From Nocardia xishanensis NBRC 101358 (GTDB lineage Bacteria; Actinomycetota; Actinomycetes; Mycobacteriales; Mycobacteriaceae), in the NCBI RefSeq assembly GCF_001613365.1, contig NZ_BDCF01000008.1, positions 269,907 through 333,906 of the forward strand: DNA of 64,000 nt, given 5' to 3'. A program made the translations under genes and the position numbers. Position 1 is the stretch's first letter, and every line of letters starts with the position of its first letter. Below are positions 26,423-37,283 of this stretch, in pieces. The notes beneath the pieces were generated by a model. That model made no database searches. It was not told where the DNA came from and was given only the letters and a program-made list of their open reading frames with translations.

Positions 26423-26869
26423 GCCGGACAGCCTAGTGACACGAGCAGTCTGCCGATCTCATGGACGAAAAGCGGCCAGTTGATGCGGCTCCGCGCTCAT
26501 CGGCCATGGCGACACGAACAACTTTGCGCCAGAGCAAGATACGCGAGCACTCGACGGCAACGGGCCGATCCGCCCACCATATCGTCGACGGCGGCTCCGA
26601 GTCCGGGATAGGCGACAGCTGGAGACGAAACACTGAAACCCAGATCACCGCAAGGGTTTCCGGTGTGGTGACGCTCGAGTGCTCGCGAGAGCTGGTTATC
26701 GCGGCGACGAGGCTCGGCGCAGGCGAAGCGCTACACATGCGCGGCGATCCGGCGATCGATCACCGACAGCAAGTCGTGATGATCACCACGCTCTATGGAC
26801 AAGTAATTTAATAGGCGCATATTTTGTTTTCATGTTTGCCGATCTCCCGCACTCGACGGCGCGTGCCGC
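26423..26869. other. 447-base intergenic region, no convincing gene
   Basis: The stretch lies between divergently transcribed DUF4375 and SGNH hydrolase genes and becomes AT-rich toward its right end. Open frames of about 100 codons exist on both strands, but they lack ribosome-binding sites and use codons unlike the neighbours. A plausible promoter for the SGNH gene is listed separately. Confidence 0.5.
26796..26823 (+). promoter_or_regulatory. Candidate sigma70-type promoter for the SGNH hydrolase
   Basis: TGGACA and CATATT are separated by 16 bases, matching five of six and four of six consensus positions. The predicted transcript would have a leader of about 40 bases before the ATG at 26870. 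Confidence 0.45.
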
Positions 26870-27673
26870 ATGACCAGCTACTCGCGATACGTCGCGCTCG
26901 GCGACAGCCAGACCGAAGGCGTCGGCGACGGCGACGACCGGACCGGATTGCGCGGCCTGGCCGACCGTCTCGCCGAACGGCTCGCCACGATCGAACCGGA
27001 CCTGCACTACGCCAATCTCGCCGTCCGCGGCAAACTCGCTCACCAGGTACACGCCGAACAGCTCGACGCCGCGCTGGCGCTGCGCCCCGATCTGGCGACC
27101 GTGGTCGCCGGGTTCAACGACCTGCTGCGCCCCGGATTCGACGCCGACGAGGTCGTCGGCCACCTCGATGCCATGTTCGCCGCCCTCACCGCCCGCGGCG
27201 TGGTCGTGGCGACGCTGACCTTCCCCGACGTCGCCCGCATCACCCCGCTCGCGCGTCCGCTCAGCGGCCGGGTCACCGCGATGAACCAACGCATCCGCGC
27301 CTCCGCCGAACGGCATGGCGTCGTCGTGGCCGACACGACGCCCTACCCGGTCGTCACCGATCCCCGCCTCTGGAGCACGGATCGGCTGCACGCGGGGCCG
27401 CTCGGACATCAGCGCATCGCCGACGCCCTCGCCTACGCGCTGCGGCTGCCCGGCGCCGACGACCGCTGGACCGAATCCCTGCACCCGCCACTGCCCACCT
27501 GCGGCGCCCTGTCCACCGCGGCGAACGAATTGCGCTGGGCGGCAAGTTTTCTCGGGCCCTGGCTGGGCCGAAGGCTGACCGGACGATCGTCCGGCGACGG
27601 CCGCACCGCCAAGCGTCCCGAACTGCGGCCGGTTCACGACCGAACGGAAAACTCGGACGTCGCGACCGCATAG
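26870..27673 (+). CDS. SGNH/GDSL-family hydrolase
   Basis: 267 residues. Block I is YVALGDSQTEGVGD with the catalytic Ser at about residue 13; block II Gly is in NLAVRGKL; block III Asn is in VVAGFND; block V is STDRLHAGPLGH with Asp and His at about residues 168-172. The enzyme should be an esterase or lipase acting on unknown acyl esters. There is no signal peptide, so it is probably cytoplasmic. The last 50 residues are basic and poorly ordered. It is convergent with the PaaK-like gene, 65 bases away. Confidence 0.9.
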   Translation: MTSYSRYVALGDSQTEGVGDGDDRTGLRGLADRLAERLATIEPDLHYANLAVRGKLAHQVHAEQLDAALALRPDLATVVAGFNDLLRPGFDADEVVGHLDAMFAALTARGVVVATLTFPDVARITPLARPLSGRVTAMNQRIRASAERHGVVVADTTPYPVVTDPRLWSTDRLHAGPLGHQRIADALAYALRLPGADDRWTESLHPPLPTCGALSTAANELRWAASFLGPWLGRRLTGRSSGDGRTAKRPELRPVHDRTENSDVATA

Positions 27674-27738
27674 GGGGCCGCGTCGGCGATGGAGAGTACG
27701 TGGCCGGAGCCGGCGGGTGAATCCGGGATGCGGCGAGG

Positions 27739-29130
27739 TCACCGCGTATAGCGGTGCTTGACTCCCACCGGGAAGTAGTCCGGGTCGCCCGCCGGGCGCA
27801 GTTCGACGTGTGGCAGATGACGCTCGGCGGGCACATAGTTCGCGTATTCGCTGTTGTGCGTGAGTAATTCGTCCCGGATCGCGGTGGCGACGAGCCGGGT
27901 GCGCTCGGCGGTGTTCGGCTCGCCGGGCCCGAGCTCGACCGTGATGCGCAGCAGCCGGTCGCGGTCGGCGTCCTCCCACGCCTCCAGCACGAACTTCCCG
28001 GTGACCCAGTCGCTGATCTCCGCCCGCTCCAGCCCGAGCGACACCGTCTCGGGAAAGACGTTGGCGCCGAACACCGAGACGGCGTGGATCGCGCGGCCGA
28101 AGACGAAGACGAACGGCAGGTCGGGGCCGGTCTCCTCGTCGGGTTCGAAGCCGTGCGCCTTGCAGAACTCCACCAGGCGCTCGTGCGGGATGACGCCGCC
28201 GTCGTCGGCGATGTGATAACGAATCAGCGGCACACCGGAGTCCGCGGTGAACACCAGTGTGCCGTCGACGGTTTCGAAGTACCGGTCCGCGGGGTTGTAC
28301 TGCATGAGGGTCGGCAGCCGCTGGCCGCCGAACAGTTCCCGCGCCGGACCGGGATGCTCGGCGAGGAACCGCCGGATGCGCACGCTGAGCGGGGTCTCGT
28401 TGCCGAGCACGCCGCCGTCCGCGGTGCCGTAGACCGCGGCGACGTCGCGGACCGGATCCAGGCCGGCGCGCTTGCCCATGAGATCGCGCCACTGTTCGCT
28501 GAAGACCTCGCCCGCGCACACCAGTTTCGGTGCGAAGCGCGACCAGACGACGCCTTCGCGCAAGCCGGTGTCGATGACGTCCTTGAGGAAGGGCGGATAA
28601 CCGAACAGCACCACCTGGTCGAAGTGCGGACCGAGTTCCGGTATCACGCGCAGGATCTCGGCCTTGTTGTTGCCCGGCGCGACGATCGTCATAGCCAGTT
28701 CGGCGGCCAGCCCGCGCAGACAGGACAGCGTGTAGAGGCCGCCGACCCAGGTGCCGAGCGGGAAGCACACCACGGCGAGGGTGCGCCGGTGGGTGGCGTC
28801 GAAGCCGTGCACGAGGACCTGTTCGAAGCGCCGGGTCGCGGCGGCTTCGTCGGCGGCGGATCGGGGCCAGAAGGCGGGCTCGCCCGTCGAACCGGACGAT
28901 ACCGCGATCAGGTCGCACGCGCCGAGATCGCCGTCGCGGCACCGCTGCGGCAGCGGATAGCGATGGTGGTAGTTCTCCTTGGTGATCAGCGGAACTCGCG
29001 CGAATCCCGCGGCGTCGACGACCGAAGCGGGGTCGATGCCGTGGTGGTCGAGGAAGGCGCGATAAGCGGGTACGGTCGCCGCTGTTCGCTGGAACAACGC
29101 CACGAGCCGCTGCTGCAGATTCGAATCCAT
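27739..29130 (-). CDS. PaaK-like adenylate-forming enzyme
   Basis: 463 residues. The ATP-binding loop SSGSTGEPAFWPRS is at about residues 91-104, the aromatic adenine motif AAVYGTADGG at about 245-254, and a hinge region LIRYHIADDGG at about 335-345, as in phenylacetate-CoA ligase and related coenzyme F390 synthetases. It should activate an aryl or aliphatic acid as an adenylate, then pass it to CoA or another acceptor. ATG 29130 is chosen because GGGAG is close upstream and the family N-terminus (LFQRTAATVPAYRAFLDHHG) begins there; the frame is open further back without a sensible protein. No other phenylacetate-pathway gene is nearby, so the substrate is unknown. Confidence 0.83.
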   Translation of the reverse strand: MDSNLQQRLVALFQRTAATVPAYRAFLDHHGIDPASVVDAAGFARVPLITKENYHHRYPLPQRCRDGDLGACDLIAVSSGSTGEPAFWPRSAADEAAATRRFEQVLVHGFDATHRRTLAVVCFPLGTWVGGLYTLSCLRGLAAELAMTIVAPGNNKAEILRVIPELGPHFDQVVLFGYPPFLKDVIDTGLREGVVWSRFAPKLVCAGEVFSEQWRDLMGKRAGLDPVRDVAAVYGTADGGVLGNETPLSVRIRRFLAEHPGPARELFGGQRLPTLMQYNPADRYFETVDGTLVFTADSGVPLIRYHIADDGGVIPHERLVEFCKAHGFEPDEETGPDLPFVFVFGRAIHAVSVFGANVFPETVSLGLERAEISDWVTGKFVLEAWEDADRDRLLRITVELGPGEPNTAERTRLVATAIRDELLTHNSEYANYVPAERHLPHVELRPAGDPDYFPVGVKHRYTR

Positions 29131-29573
29131 CTCCCGGCCCTTCCGCGAGGCGAAACCTGCGTCGGGAACCAACCGTACCGCCGGATGCCGCCACGCGGGG
29201 AGATCCGCGCCGATCGCCGTCGTTCGCGCGCTGCGCGGTCGCGCGACGATCCGAGCCGGATACGCAAGGGCGTCGTCCAATTCGAATTGACCGTTCGCGA
29301 AACGGAGTTCACCGGCACGGCGAACGACACCTTCCAGGCCCTGGACGGCACTGTCACCGACGGGCTCCTTCCCGCTCGGCTCACCGGACGCCGCTTCGAC
29401 CCCTTCTCGCACTGACCGAAAGGCGACCTCCTCGGGACGACCGAGCCGCGATGCGCGGAGATCCATATGGATCGCCGCATTCTCGCTATCTTCGAGGGGG
29501 CCCTCCGTGAATTCTCGGTGGGCGCGGCGCGATACATCCGCCGGAGAACATCGCGGAGGATCGGGGGACGACA
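29131..29573. other. 443-base divergent intergenic region
   Basis: This lies between the PaaK-like gene and the secreted hydrolase. No complete gene is supported. One plus-strand stretch, 29275-29415, has coding-like codon use for 46 codons up to a TGA (ending RLTGRRFDPFSH) but has no start, no ribosome-binding site and no recognised homology; it could be a gene remnant. Confidence 0.4.
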
Positions 29574-31151
29574 GTGCGAGCGAGTCGGTGCGTACTGGTG
29601 GCCGTGGTTGCGGCCATGGGATTGCTGGTGTCGGGATGCGTCATCGGGCCGAGGGTGGACGGCCGGGCCACGCCCTCCCCCGCCCCGCTGCCCACACTGC
29701 ACGATTACGAGGCTCAGCGAATCGATTGGTCGTCCTGCGCGGGACTGCCCGGCGCCGAATGCGGCGAGATTCGCGTGCCCGTCGACTACGACCACCCCGA
29801 AACCGCCGCCATCGCCATGCCGCTGGTGCGTTTGCGCGCCGTCAATCCCGCCCGGCGCCTCGGCGTGCTCACCAGCAATCCCGGCGGTCCCGGCGAATCC
29901 GGTTACGAGAACGTGCTTTCCGCGCTCGACCCGCAGGACACCGGGCTGCGCAAGTTCCGCATCCGCTACGACCTGGTCGGTTTCGACCCGCGCGGCGTCG
30001 GCCGGACCGCGCCCGTGCGATGCCTGAGCGACCGCGCGATGGACGACTACCTGGCCACCGATTTCACCCCGGTCGACGAGGCGGGCCGCCGGTCGGTCGC
30101 CGAGGCGCACCGCCGCTACGCCACCGCGTGCCTGCGCAATACCGGCACCTTGCTCGGTTTCGTCGGCACCGAGTTCGTGGTGCGCGACATGGACATCATG
30201 CGTTCGGCGCTCGGCGAGGCGAAGCTGAATTTCTTCGGCTTCTCCTACGGCACCCGGATCGGGCAGCTGTATGCCGAGCGATTCCCGGATCGAGTCGGGC
30301 GGATGGTGCTCGACTCCGTGGACGACCCGAGTCTGCCCACCGACCGGTGGGAGGCGCTCGACACGTCCGGCCCCCCGGCGCCGGGGGAGCTCGCGCCGCG
30401 AGATCGCTTGGTGCGCACCATGCTCGACGCCTGCGCGCGACGCGCGGACTGCCCCGTCGGCAACGACGCGGACGCCGCCATGCAGCGGCTGCGCGGCCTG
30501 ATCGATCGGGTGGACGCCGAACCCATCCGCACCTCCGACGGCCGCCGAGTCGGCTCCAATCTGGCGCTTCTCGGCATCTTCCAGGCGACCTACGACGAGC
30601 GTTACTGGCCGCGATTCGAGCGCGCGTTCGCCGACGCGCTGCGCGGAGACGGCACCGGGCTCGCCGAGCTGGCCGACCTCTACGTCGGCCGCGACCAGGG
30701 GCGCTACAGCTCGTCGGATCCGGCGTTCTGGTCGGTGGAATGCCTGAACGACGACCCGCGCGCGTGGCGGTCGAAGTCCGAGGACGTGATTCTCGGGGAA
30801 CTGACGCGCGAGGCCGAATGGGCGGCGGTGCAGTCACCGCTGTTCGGCGCGAACCGCGTTTTCAGCACCCCGCTGTGCCTGTTCTGGCCGGTGCCGCCGA
30901 CGCAGGAGTCGCAAGGCGTGCACGCGGCGGGTGCGCCGCCGATCTTGCTGCTGAACAACAGCGGCGACCCGGCCACCCCGCTAGAGGACGCCGAACATGT
31001 CGCCGCCGCCCTCGCCCACGCCGTGCTCGTGATCAACGAACACGACGGTCACATCGCCTTCGACAACGGTTCGTCCTGCGTGGACGCCATCGTCGTCGCC
31101 TACCTCTACGACGGCGAGCTGCCCGCGGATCGGACCCGCTGCACGAACTGA
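29574..31151 (+). CDS. Secreted alpha/beta-hydrolase lipoprotein with TAP-like C-terminus
   Basis: 525 residues. A lipoprotein signal peptide ends in LLVSGC (Cys23), so the enzyme should be anchored outside the membrane. The hydrolase core shows the oxyanion motif NPGGPGESG at about 102-110, nucleophile elbow FGFSYGTRIG with Ser at about residue 225, Asp in NNSGDPATP and His in EHDGHIAFD near the C-terminus. This is the tripeptidyl-aminopeptidase-like group that includes mycobacterial CaeA/Hip1 and its relatives, acting as esterase or peptidase. GTG 29574 has GGGGGA upstream. It is followed after 59 bases by a HAD gene. Confidence 0.9.
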   Translation: MRASRCVLVAVVAAMGLLVSGCVIGPRVDGRATPSPAPLPTLHDYEAQRIDWSSCAGLPGAECGEIRVPVDYDHPETAAIAMPLVRLRAVNPARRLGVLTSNPGGPGESGYENVLSALDPQDTGLRKFRIRYDLVGFDPRGVGRTAPVRCLSDRAMDDYLATDFTPVDEAGRRSVAEAHRRYATACLRNTGTLLGFVGTEFVVRDMDIMRSALGEAKLNFFGFSYGTRIGQLYAERFPDRVGRMVLDSVDDPSLPTDRWEALDTSGPPAPGELAPRDRLVRTMLDACARRADCPVGNDADAAMQRLRGLIDRVDAEPIRTSDGRRVGSNLALLGIFQATYDERYWPRFERAFADALRGDGTGLAELADLYVGRDQGRYSSSDPAFWSVECLNDDPRAWRSKSEDVILGELTREAEWAAVQSPLFGANRVFSTPLCLFWPVPPTQESQGVHAAGAPPILLLNNSGDPATPLEDAEHVAAALAHAVLVINEHDGHIAFDNGSSCVDAIVVAYLYDGELPADRTRCTN

Positions 31152-31210
31152 CCGGGCGCCTCCGCGCTCCCGGCGGACCCGGTCCGGTCGCGTCCCTCTA
31201 GAGTCGACGG

Positions 31211-31819
31211 GTGACCTGGACCGTCGGTTTCGACCTCGACATGACGCTGATCGACTCGCGACCGGGAGTCTCCTTCGCCATCGACACCGTCGCCGCGGAG
31301 TTCCAGCTGCCGCTGAGGGGCGCCGACTTCGTGCAGCGCCTCGGCCCGCCGCTCGATCTGCTGCTGGCCGAGGCCGGCGCGCCGGACGAGCTCATTCCCG
31401 CCCTGATCGCCCGCTACCGCGAGCTGTATCCCGACGTGGTGCCGCGGGTCCCCGCTATGCCCGGTGCGGATGCGGCCCTGGACGCGGTGGCCGCGCGCAG
31501 CGGACGGCTGATGGTGGTGACCGGCAAGTACCAGCCGCACGCGCAGCTGCATCTCGACGAGCTGGGCTGGCGGATCGACCACCTCGCGGGCGGGCTGTGG
31601 TCCACCGGCAAGGCCGAGGCGCTGCGCGCGCAAGGGGCGACCGTCTACGTCGGCGATCACGCCGGTGACATGCGCGGCGCCAAGGCGGCCGACGCGTTCG
31701 CGGTCGGCGTCACGACCGGACCGTGCGACGCCGCCGAGCTGCGCGCGGCGGGCGCCGACATCGTGCTGAGCGATCTCACCGAATTCCCGTCCTGGCTCAC
31801 CGAATACGCGGCCGCCTGA
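31211..31819 (+). CDS. HAD-family phosphatase
   Basis: 202 residues. HAD motif I is GFDLDMTLID (nucleophile Asp and acid/base Asp at about residues 8 and 10), motif II Thr in MVVTGKY, motif III Lys in STGKAEAL, and motif IV GDHAGDM (Asp residues at about 144 and 148). A helical cap between motifs I and II suggests a phosphoglycolate-phosphatase-like small-molecule phosphatase. GTG 31211 is used; it has no good ribosome-binding site. The 3' end overlaps the convergent membrane-protein gene by 23 bases. Confidence 0.88.
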   Translation: MTWTVGFDLDMTLIDSRPGVSFAIDTVAAEFQLPLRGADFVQRLGPPLDLLLAEAGAPDELIPALIARYRELYPDVVPRVPAMPGADAALDAVAARSGRLMVVTGKYQPHAQLHLDELGWRIDHLAGGLWSTGKAEALRAQGATVYVGDHAGDMRGAKAADAFAVGVTTGPCDAAELRAAGADIVLSDLTEFPSWLTEYAAA

Positions 31820-32282
31820 ACGCTTGGTCGGCCGTGATCTCGAGGCTCGGCCGGTGCCTGCGCATCGCCTCGGTGACCCGAAGCAGCGGCACCGACAGCG
31901 AGGTCATCGGAATGGACGGCGCGGTGGCGAGCGCGTACTCCGGATCGGGGTGTGTGAGCACCAGATCGATGGCGTCGCCGCCCGGGCAACGGCGCACCCG
32001 GACGTGATCCACGGTCGACCACGCGATCCGGCCGAACGCCCGGTGTTCCACGACCTCGTCGGTGATCACCAGATCCGGCCTGCGCCGCAGCCCCGACCAC
32101 GTGATCTCGGCGCCGATCGCGAGGAACACCAGTGCGCCGATCTTGCCCGCGATCACGGCCGTTCCGGTCACGATCGCGATCACGCAGATCACGGCGAGCA
32201 TCAGGCAGGCGGCCGCCACGCCCAGCGTCGTCCGCATCGATCGGAACACCGTGTTCGACCGCCGCGACTTCCGCACATGCAT
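31797..32282 (-). CDS. Small membrane protein with PH-like C-terminal domain
   Basis: 161 residues. Two hydrophobic helices (about 20-42 and 47-62) form a hairpin, followed by a soluble domain with short beta strands (PDLVITDEVVEHRAF and IAWSTVDHVRVRRC) similar in pattern to bacterial PH-like domains. Function unknown. The gene is convergent with the HAD phosphatase and overlaps it by 23 bases, an arrangement that could give antisense interference. Confidence 0.75.
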   Translation of the reverse strand: MHVRKSRRSNTVFRSMRTTLGVAAACLMLAVICVIAIVTGTAVIAGKIGALVFLAIGAEITWSGLRRRPDLVITDEVVEHRAFGRIAWSTVDHVRVRRCPGGDAIDLVLTHPDPEYALATAPSIPMTSLSVPLLRVTEAMRRHRPSLEITADQAFRRPRIR

Positions 32283-32455
32283 GCGCGCATCCTAGCGGTG
32301 CCTCACCAAGGGACCGGCCCGCGCCGGTCGAAGAACCCGCCCCGCTCACCCTTAGGCGCGACACCATTCGAATAGTCCTCGACGCCACACCCTGGACAGG
32401 ACGGTCAGCCACGTCCCTGATTCGCGAATTCTCCGTCGTCGTCGGCGGAAAGACT

Positions 32456-32489
32456 CGCGGCCGCAACCAATCTCGACGGTGCGGCCGCG
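32456..32489 (-). terminator. Candidate terminator of the UvrA-like gene
   Basis: CGCGGCCGCA and TGCGGCCGCG pair perfectly over 10 bp around a 14-base loop, starting 14 bases after the UvrA-like stop codon. There is no T run. Confidence 0.5.
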
Positions 32490-32502
32490 GTCCCGGTCCG
32501 GT

Positions 32503-34797
<2,295 letters not shown>

Positions 34798-34829
34798 GCC
34801 ATCGCGAACCGACAAAATGGCGAGTGCGC

Positions 34830-34845
34830 AGTGACGCAGATCACA
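34830..34845. promoter_or_regulatory. CRP/GlxR-like binding site
   Basis: AGTGACGCAGATCACA matches the CRP consensus TGTGA-N6-TCACA at nine of ten fixed positions. It is 33 bases upstream of the UvrA-like start codon, a position compatible with repression or class II activation. Confidence 0.45.
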
Positions 34846-35010
34846 TATCCGAGCGGACCCGATGTGGCGATGCGGGACCCCGAGGAGACGCTCGACGACA
34901 TTCGCGCGTGCGCGGCGAAGACCCTGCACGGCGCAAGGATTCGGCGACGCCTCATGTTTCGCTACACCCTGTTGTGGCAGCGCCCCGCGTAGCGTGCGAG
35001 CCGCTGCCGG

Positions 35011-35892
35011 TCAGCGCAGACGCTCGATGATCGGGCCGAACTGTTCCATGCTGTCCTCCAGCACGGTGAGGTAGCTGAATCCGAAGCGCTCGCGCAGTTC
35101 GCGAACGCGGTCGGCGCCCTCGTCGGGGGAACCGATCAGCAGGGTGGGAATGCGCTCGGGGTGGCCGGCGGCCGAGGGCGGCAGCGCCGGTGCGTACGCA
35201 TCGGCCAGCGCGGGCCAGTCGGCGCGCGAGATCACCCGCTGGATGAGCAGATTGAGCTCCACCTCGCCCGCGCGGGGGCCGAGCAACCCGCCGACGTAGG
35301 CGACCCGCTCGGCGGTGGTGTCCTCGTCGGCGAGCTGCACCGGGCCGCCGGGCGTCGCTCCCCCGCCCGCGAAGGCGATGATGTCGGCCTGTTCGGCGGC
35401 GAGCTTCAACAGCCGGTCGCCCCACCCGGCCAGCAGCAGCGGCGGACCCGACGGCTGCGCCGGGCGCGGCTGGTAGTCCGGGTCGGCGAACAATCTCCGC
35501 AGCGTCGTGACGGTGCGCTCCAAGTGCCGCACCCGCTTGGCACCACTCTCGAAAGGGATTCCGGCGGTGTCGAACTCGGCCCGCACGTAGCCCGCCCCGA
35601 GCCCGAGTTCCACGCGACCGTCGGTCAGCTGGTCCGCGCCCGCCGCGTCGCGGGCCAGCAGCACCGGGTTGTAGAAGGCGGTGTTGAGCACGAAGGTGTT
35701 GAGCCGCACGCGTTCGGTGGCCTCGGCCGCCACGATCATGGCGGGAAACGGGGCGGGCAGGCCGAGATGATCGGCGACGCCGACCACGTCGAATCCGAGT
35801 TCCTCTGCCCTGCGGCACTTTTCGATCCACCGGGACCTGGACTCGGGGACCACCATGTTCACGCCGAAACGGAAGGGACGCTGCACAGTCAC
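35011..35892 (-). CDS. LLM-class F420-dependent oxidoreductase
   Basis: 293 residues with a luciferase-like TIM barrel: FRFGVNMVVPESRSRWIEKC, the early strand VVGVADHLG, then DGRVELGLGAGYVRAEF (about 91-107) and an insert around residues 170-185 with FAGGGATPGG. The pattern fits the F420-type subgroup common in actinobacteria (TIGR03621-like from memory). GTG 35892 is used, with AGGA upstream; GTG 35886 is an alternative. Substrate unknown. It follows the reductase and the 44-residue peptide gene on the same strand by about 50 bases, so the three may be co-transcribed. Confidence 0.87.
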   Translation of the reverse strand: MTVQRPFRFGVNMVVPESRSRWIEKCRRAEELGFDVVGVADHLGLPAPFPAMIVAAEATERVRLNTFVLNTAFYNPVLLARDAAGADQLTDGRVELGLGAGYVRAEFDTAGIPFESGAKRVRHLERTVTTLRRLFADPDYQPRPAQPSGPPLLLAGWGDRLLKLAAEQADIIAFAGGGATPGGPVQLADEDTTAERVAYVGGLLGPRAGEVELNLLIQRVISRADWPALADAYAPALPPSAAGHPERIPTLLIGSPDEGADRVRELRERFGFSYLTVLEDSMEQFGPIIERLR

Positions 35893-35945
35893 CAGTCCTG
35901 TCTACCCGGCGGCGCGGCCCAGCCGCCACCTGGCACCGGGTGCGC

Positions 35946-36080
35946 TCAGCACTCGGCCAACGCACTCGCCGTGAGGGCGACGCCGAGACCGAGACCGAGC
36001 AACGCCACCGCCGCGCTGAGCGCGGGCACCGGACGCCGCGCCAGCCCGAGTGCCGCGAGGATCGCGGTGACGATCACCAT
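35946..36080 (-). CDS. 44-residue hydrophobic peptide
   Basis: A short gene: ATG 36080 to TGA 35946. It begins ten bases after the stop of the NAD-dependent reductase, and the reductase stop region supplies an AGGGG seven to eleven bases ahead, so it looks translationally coupled. The product has two hydrophobic stretches (about residues 2-14 and 21-42) separated by ARRPVPA, consistent with a membrane hairpin. No homologue is recognised. It may be an accessory membrane peptide or a non-functional frame. Confidence 0.48.
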   Translation of the reverse strand: MVIVTAILAALGLARRPVPALSAAVALLGLGLGVALTASALAEC

Positions 36081-36090
36081 GCCCGAACCC

Positions 36091-37173
36091 CTAGCCGCCG
36101 ATCGTGTTCGAGGCCGGACGCGGCGCGGCCGGACGGGGGCGGACGCCCGGCGCGTTCACGACACCGAAGGCGAGCAGGCTCTCGGCAGTGTCGAGCACGG
36201 TGTCCCGGACGGGGCGCATGGTCCAGCCGAGTTCCGCGCGCGCCTTGTCCGCGGTGACCATCTCGGTGCGGCCGAGCACCGGAACGGCCAACCGAACGCC
36301 CTTGTCGAATCGCGCGATGAACCGGATCAGCCAGTCGGGCAGCACACGGGTCGGCACCCGCAGCCCGCGCGGGTTGTATTCGTCGGCCAGGATCTGCGCC
36401 AGCTCGGCCATCCACAGCGGATCGGCCGCGCAGATGTACCGGTTGCCCGCCGCCTGCGGCAGTTCCATCGCGAGCCGATGCGCGACGGCCAGATCGCGCA
36501 CGTCGACCGGGGTCCAGCCGGTGCGCACCGAGCCGGGGACGTCCCGTGCCATGAGCCGCCGGATCGGTTCGTGCGAGGTGCTGGTGACGGGGCTCTGCAG
36601 CGGACCGAGCACCATGCCCGGGTTCACCGCGGCCAGCTCGAGCCCGCGCTCGGCGGGCAGGTCGCCGACGAACTGCCACGCCGCCCGTTCGGCCAGCGTC
36701 TTGCTCTTCTGATAGGGCGGAATCCGCCCGACCACCGACCAATCCGCCTCGGTGCGCACGGCGTCGGCTTCGTGGCCGTACGCGATCGCGGCGATCGAGG
36801 AGGTCACCACGACCCGCCGCACGCCGGGCTCGGCGGCGGACGCGCGCAGCACCCGCAGCGTGCCCTGGACGGCCGGTTCGACGAGTTCGCGCTCGTCGTC
36901 GGGGATGTACGACGGGAACGGCGAGGCCACGTGCAGCACGTACGCGCAGCCTGCGACGGCCTCCGCCCACCCGGCGTCGCGGTCGAGGTCGGCGGCGACG
37001 AACTCGAGGTCCGCGCCGAGGCGGCGCGCGAGCTCGACGAGGTGCGCGCGCTTGCCGGTGTTCGCCAGGTCGCGCACGGTGGCGCGCACCGGGTAGCCGT
37101 GTTCGAGAAGTTCAGCGATCACGTGTCCGGCGATGAATCCCGTTGCGCCGGTGACGAGTACCTGTTTGCTCAT
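36091..37173 (-). CDS. NAD-dependent epimerase/dihydroflavonol-reductase-like enzyme
   Basis: 360 residues, extended SDR. The cofactor motif VTGATGFIAGHV is at about residues 6-17; the active-site region shows VVTSSIAAI and the YXXXK motif as YQKSK (about 160-164). Sequence pattern matches dihydroflavonol-4-reductase-like and cinnamoyl-CoA-reductase-like bacterial enzymes that reduce aldehydes or ketones. ATG 37173 has AGGTGGG upstream; an ATG three codons earlier is less well placed. It is divergent from a TetR gene, with a tandem operator between them, so it is very likely repressed by that TetR and induced by its substrate. Confidence 0.88.
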   Translation of the reverse strand: MSKQVLVTGATGFIAGHVIAELLEHGYPVRATVRDLANTGKRAHLVELARRLGADLEFVAADLDRDAGWAEAVAGCAYVLHVASPFPSYIPDDERELVEPAVQGTLRVLRASAAEPGVRRVVVTSSIAAIAYGHEADAVRTEADWSVVGRIPPYQKSKTLAERAAWQFVGDLPAERGLELAAVNPGMVLGPLQSPVTSTSHEPIRRLMARDVPGSVRTGWTPVDVRDLAVAHRLAMELPQAAGNRYICAADPLWMAELAQILADEYNPRGLRVPTRVLPDWLIRFIARFDKGVRLAVPVLGRTEMVTADKARAELGWTMRPVRDTVLDTAESLLAFGVVNAPGVRPRPAAPRPASNTIGG

Positions 37174-37210
37174 GTGTCCCACCTGTCAGGGTAAGAGGGG
37201 CGCGGCCGGA

Positions 37211-37249
37211 ATCTAAGCGCCGCTCAGATAATCTAAGCAGCGCATAGAT
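37211..37249. promoter_or_regulatory. Tandem 19-bp palindromic operators
   Basis: Two near-palindromes, ATCTAAGCGCCGCTCAGAT (37211-37229) and ATCTAAGCAGCGCATAGAT (37231-37249), repeat with a 20-base period between the reductase and TetR starts. Both share the arms ATCT and AGAT and the internal AGC/GC. This spacing of two turns of helix fits two TetR dimers bound side by side. Confidence 0.8.
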
Positions 37250-37283
37250 AGGTTGGCCAGCCCTCGTCGCATACGCTCGGTTG

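Noticed and set aside
26461..26811. 116-codon frame in the gap before the SGNH gene
   Set aside because: No ribosome-binding site, atypical codons, no recognisable pattern, and an equally long frame exists on the other strand.
31152..31210. GACCGGG and CCCGGTC after the lipoprotein gene as a terminator
   Set aside because: Only 7-bp arms with a long loop and no T run; such matches are expected by chance at this GC content.
37281..37283. TTG as the start codon of the TetR gene
   Set aside because: GTG directly follows in frame and is a more common start; the choice changes the protein by one residue.
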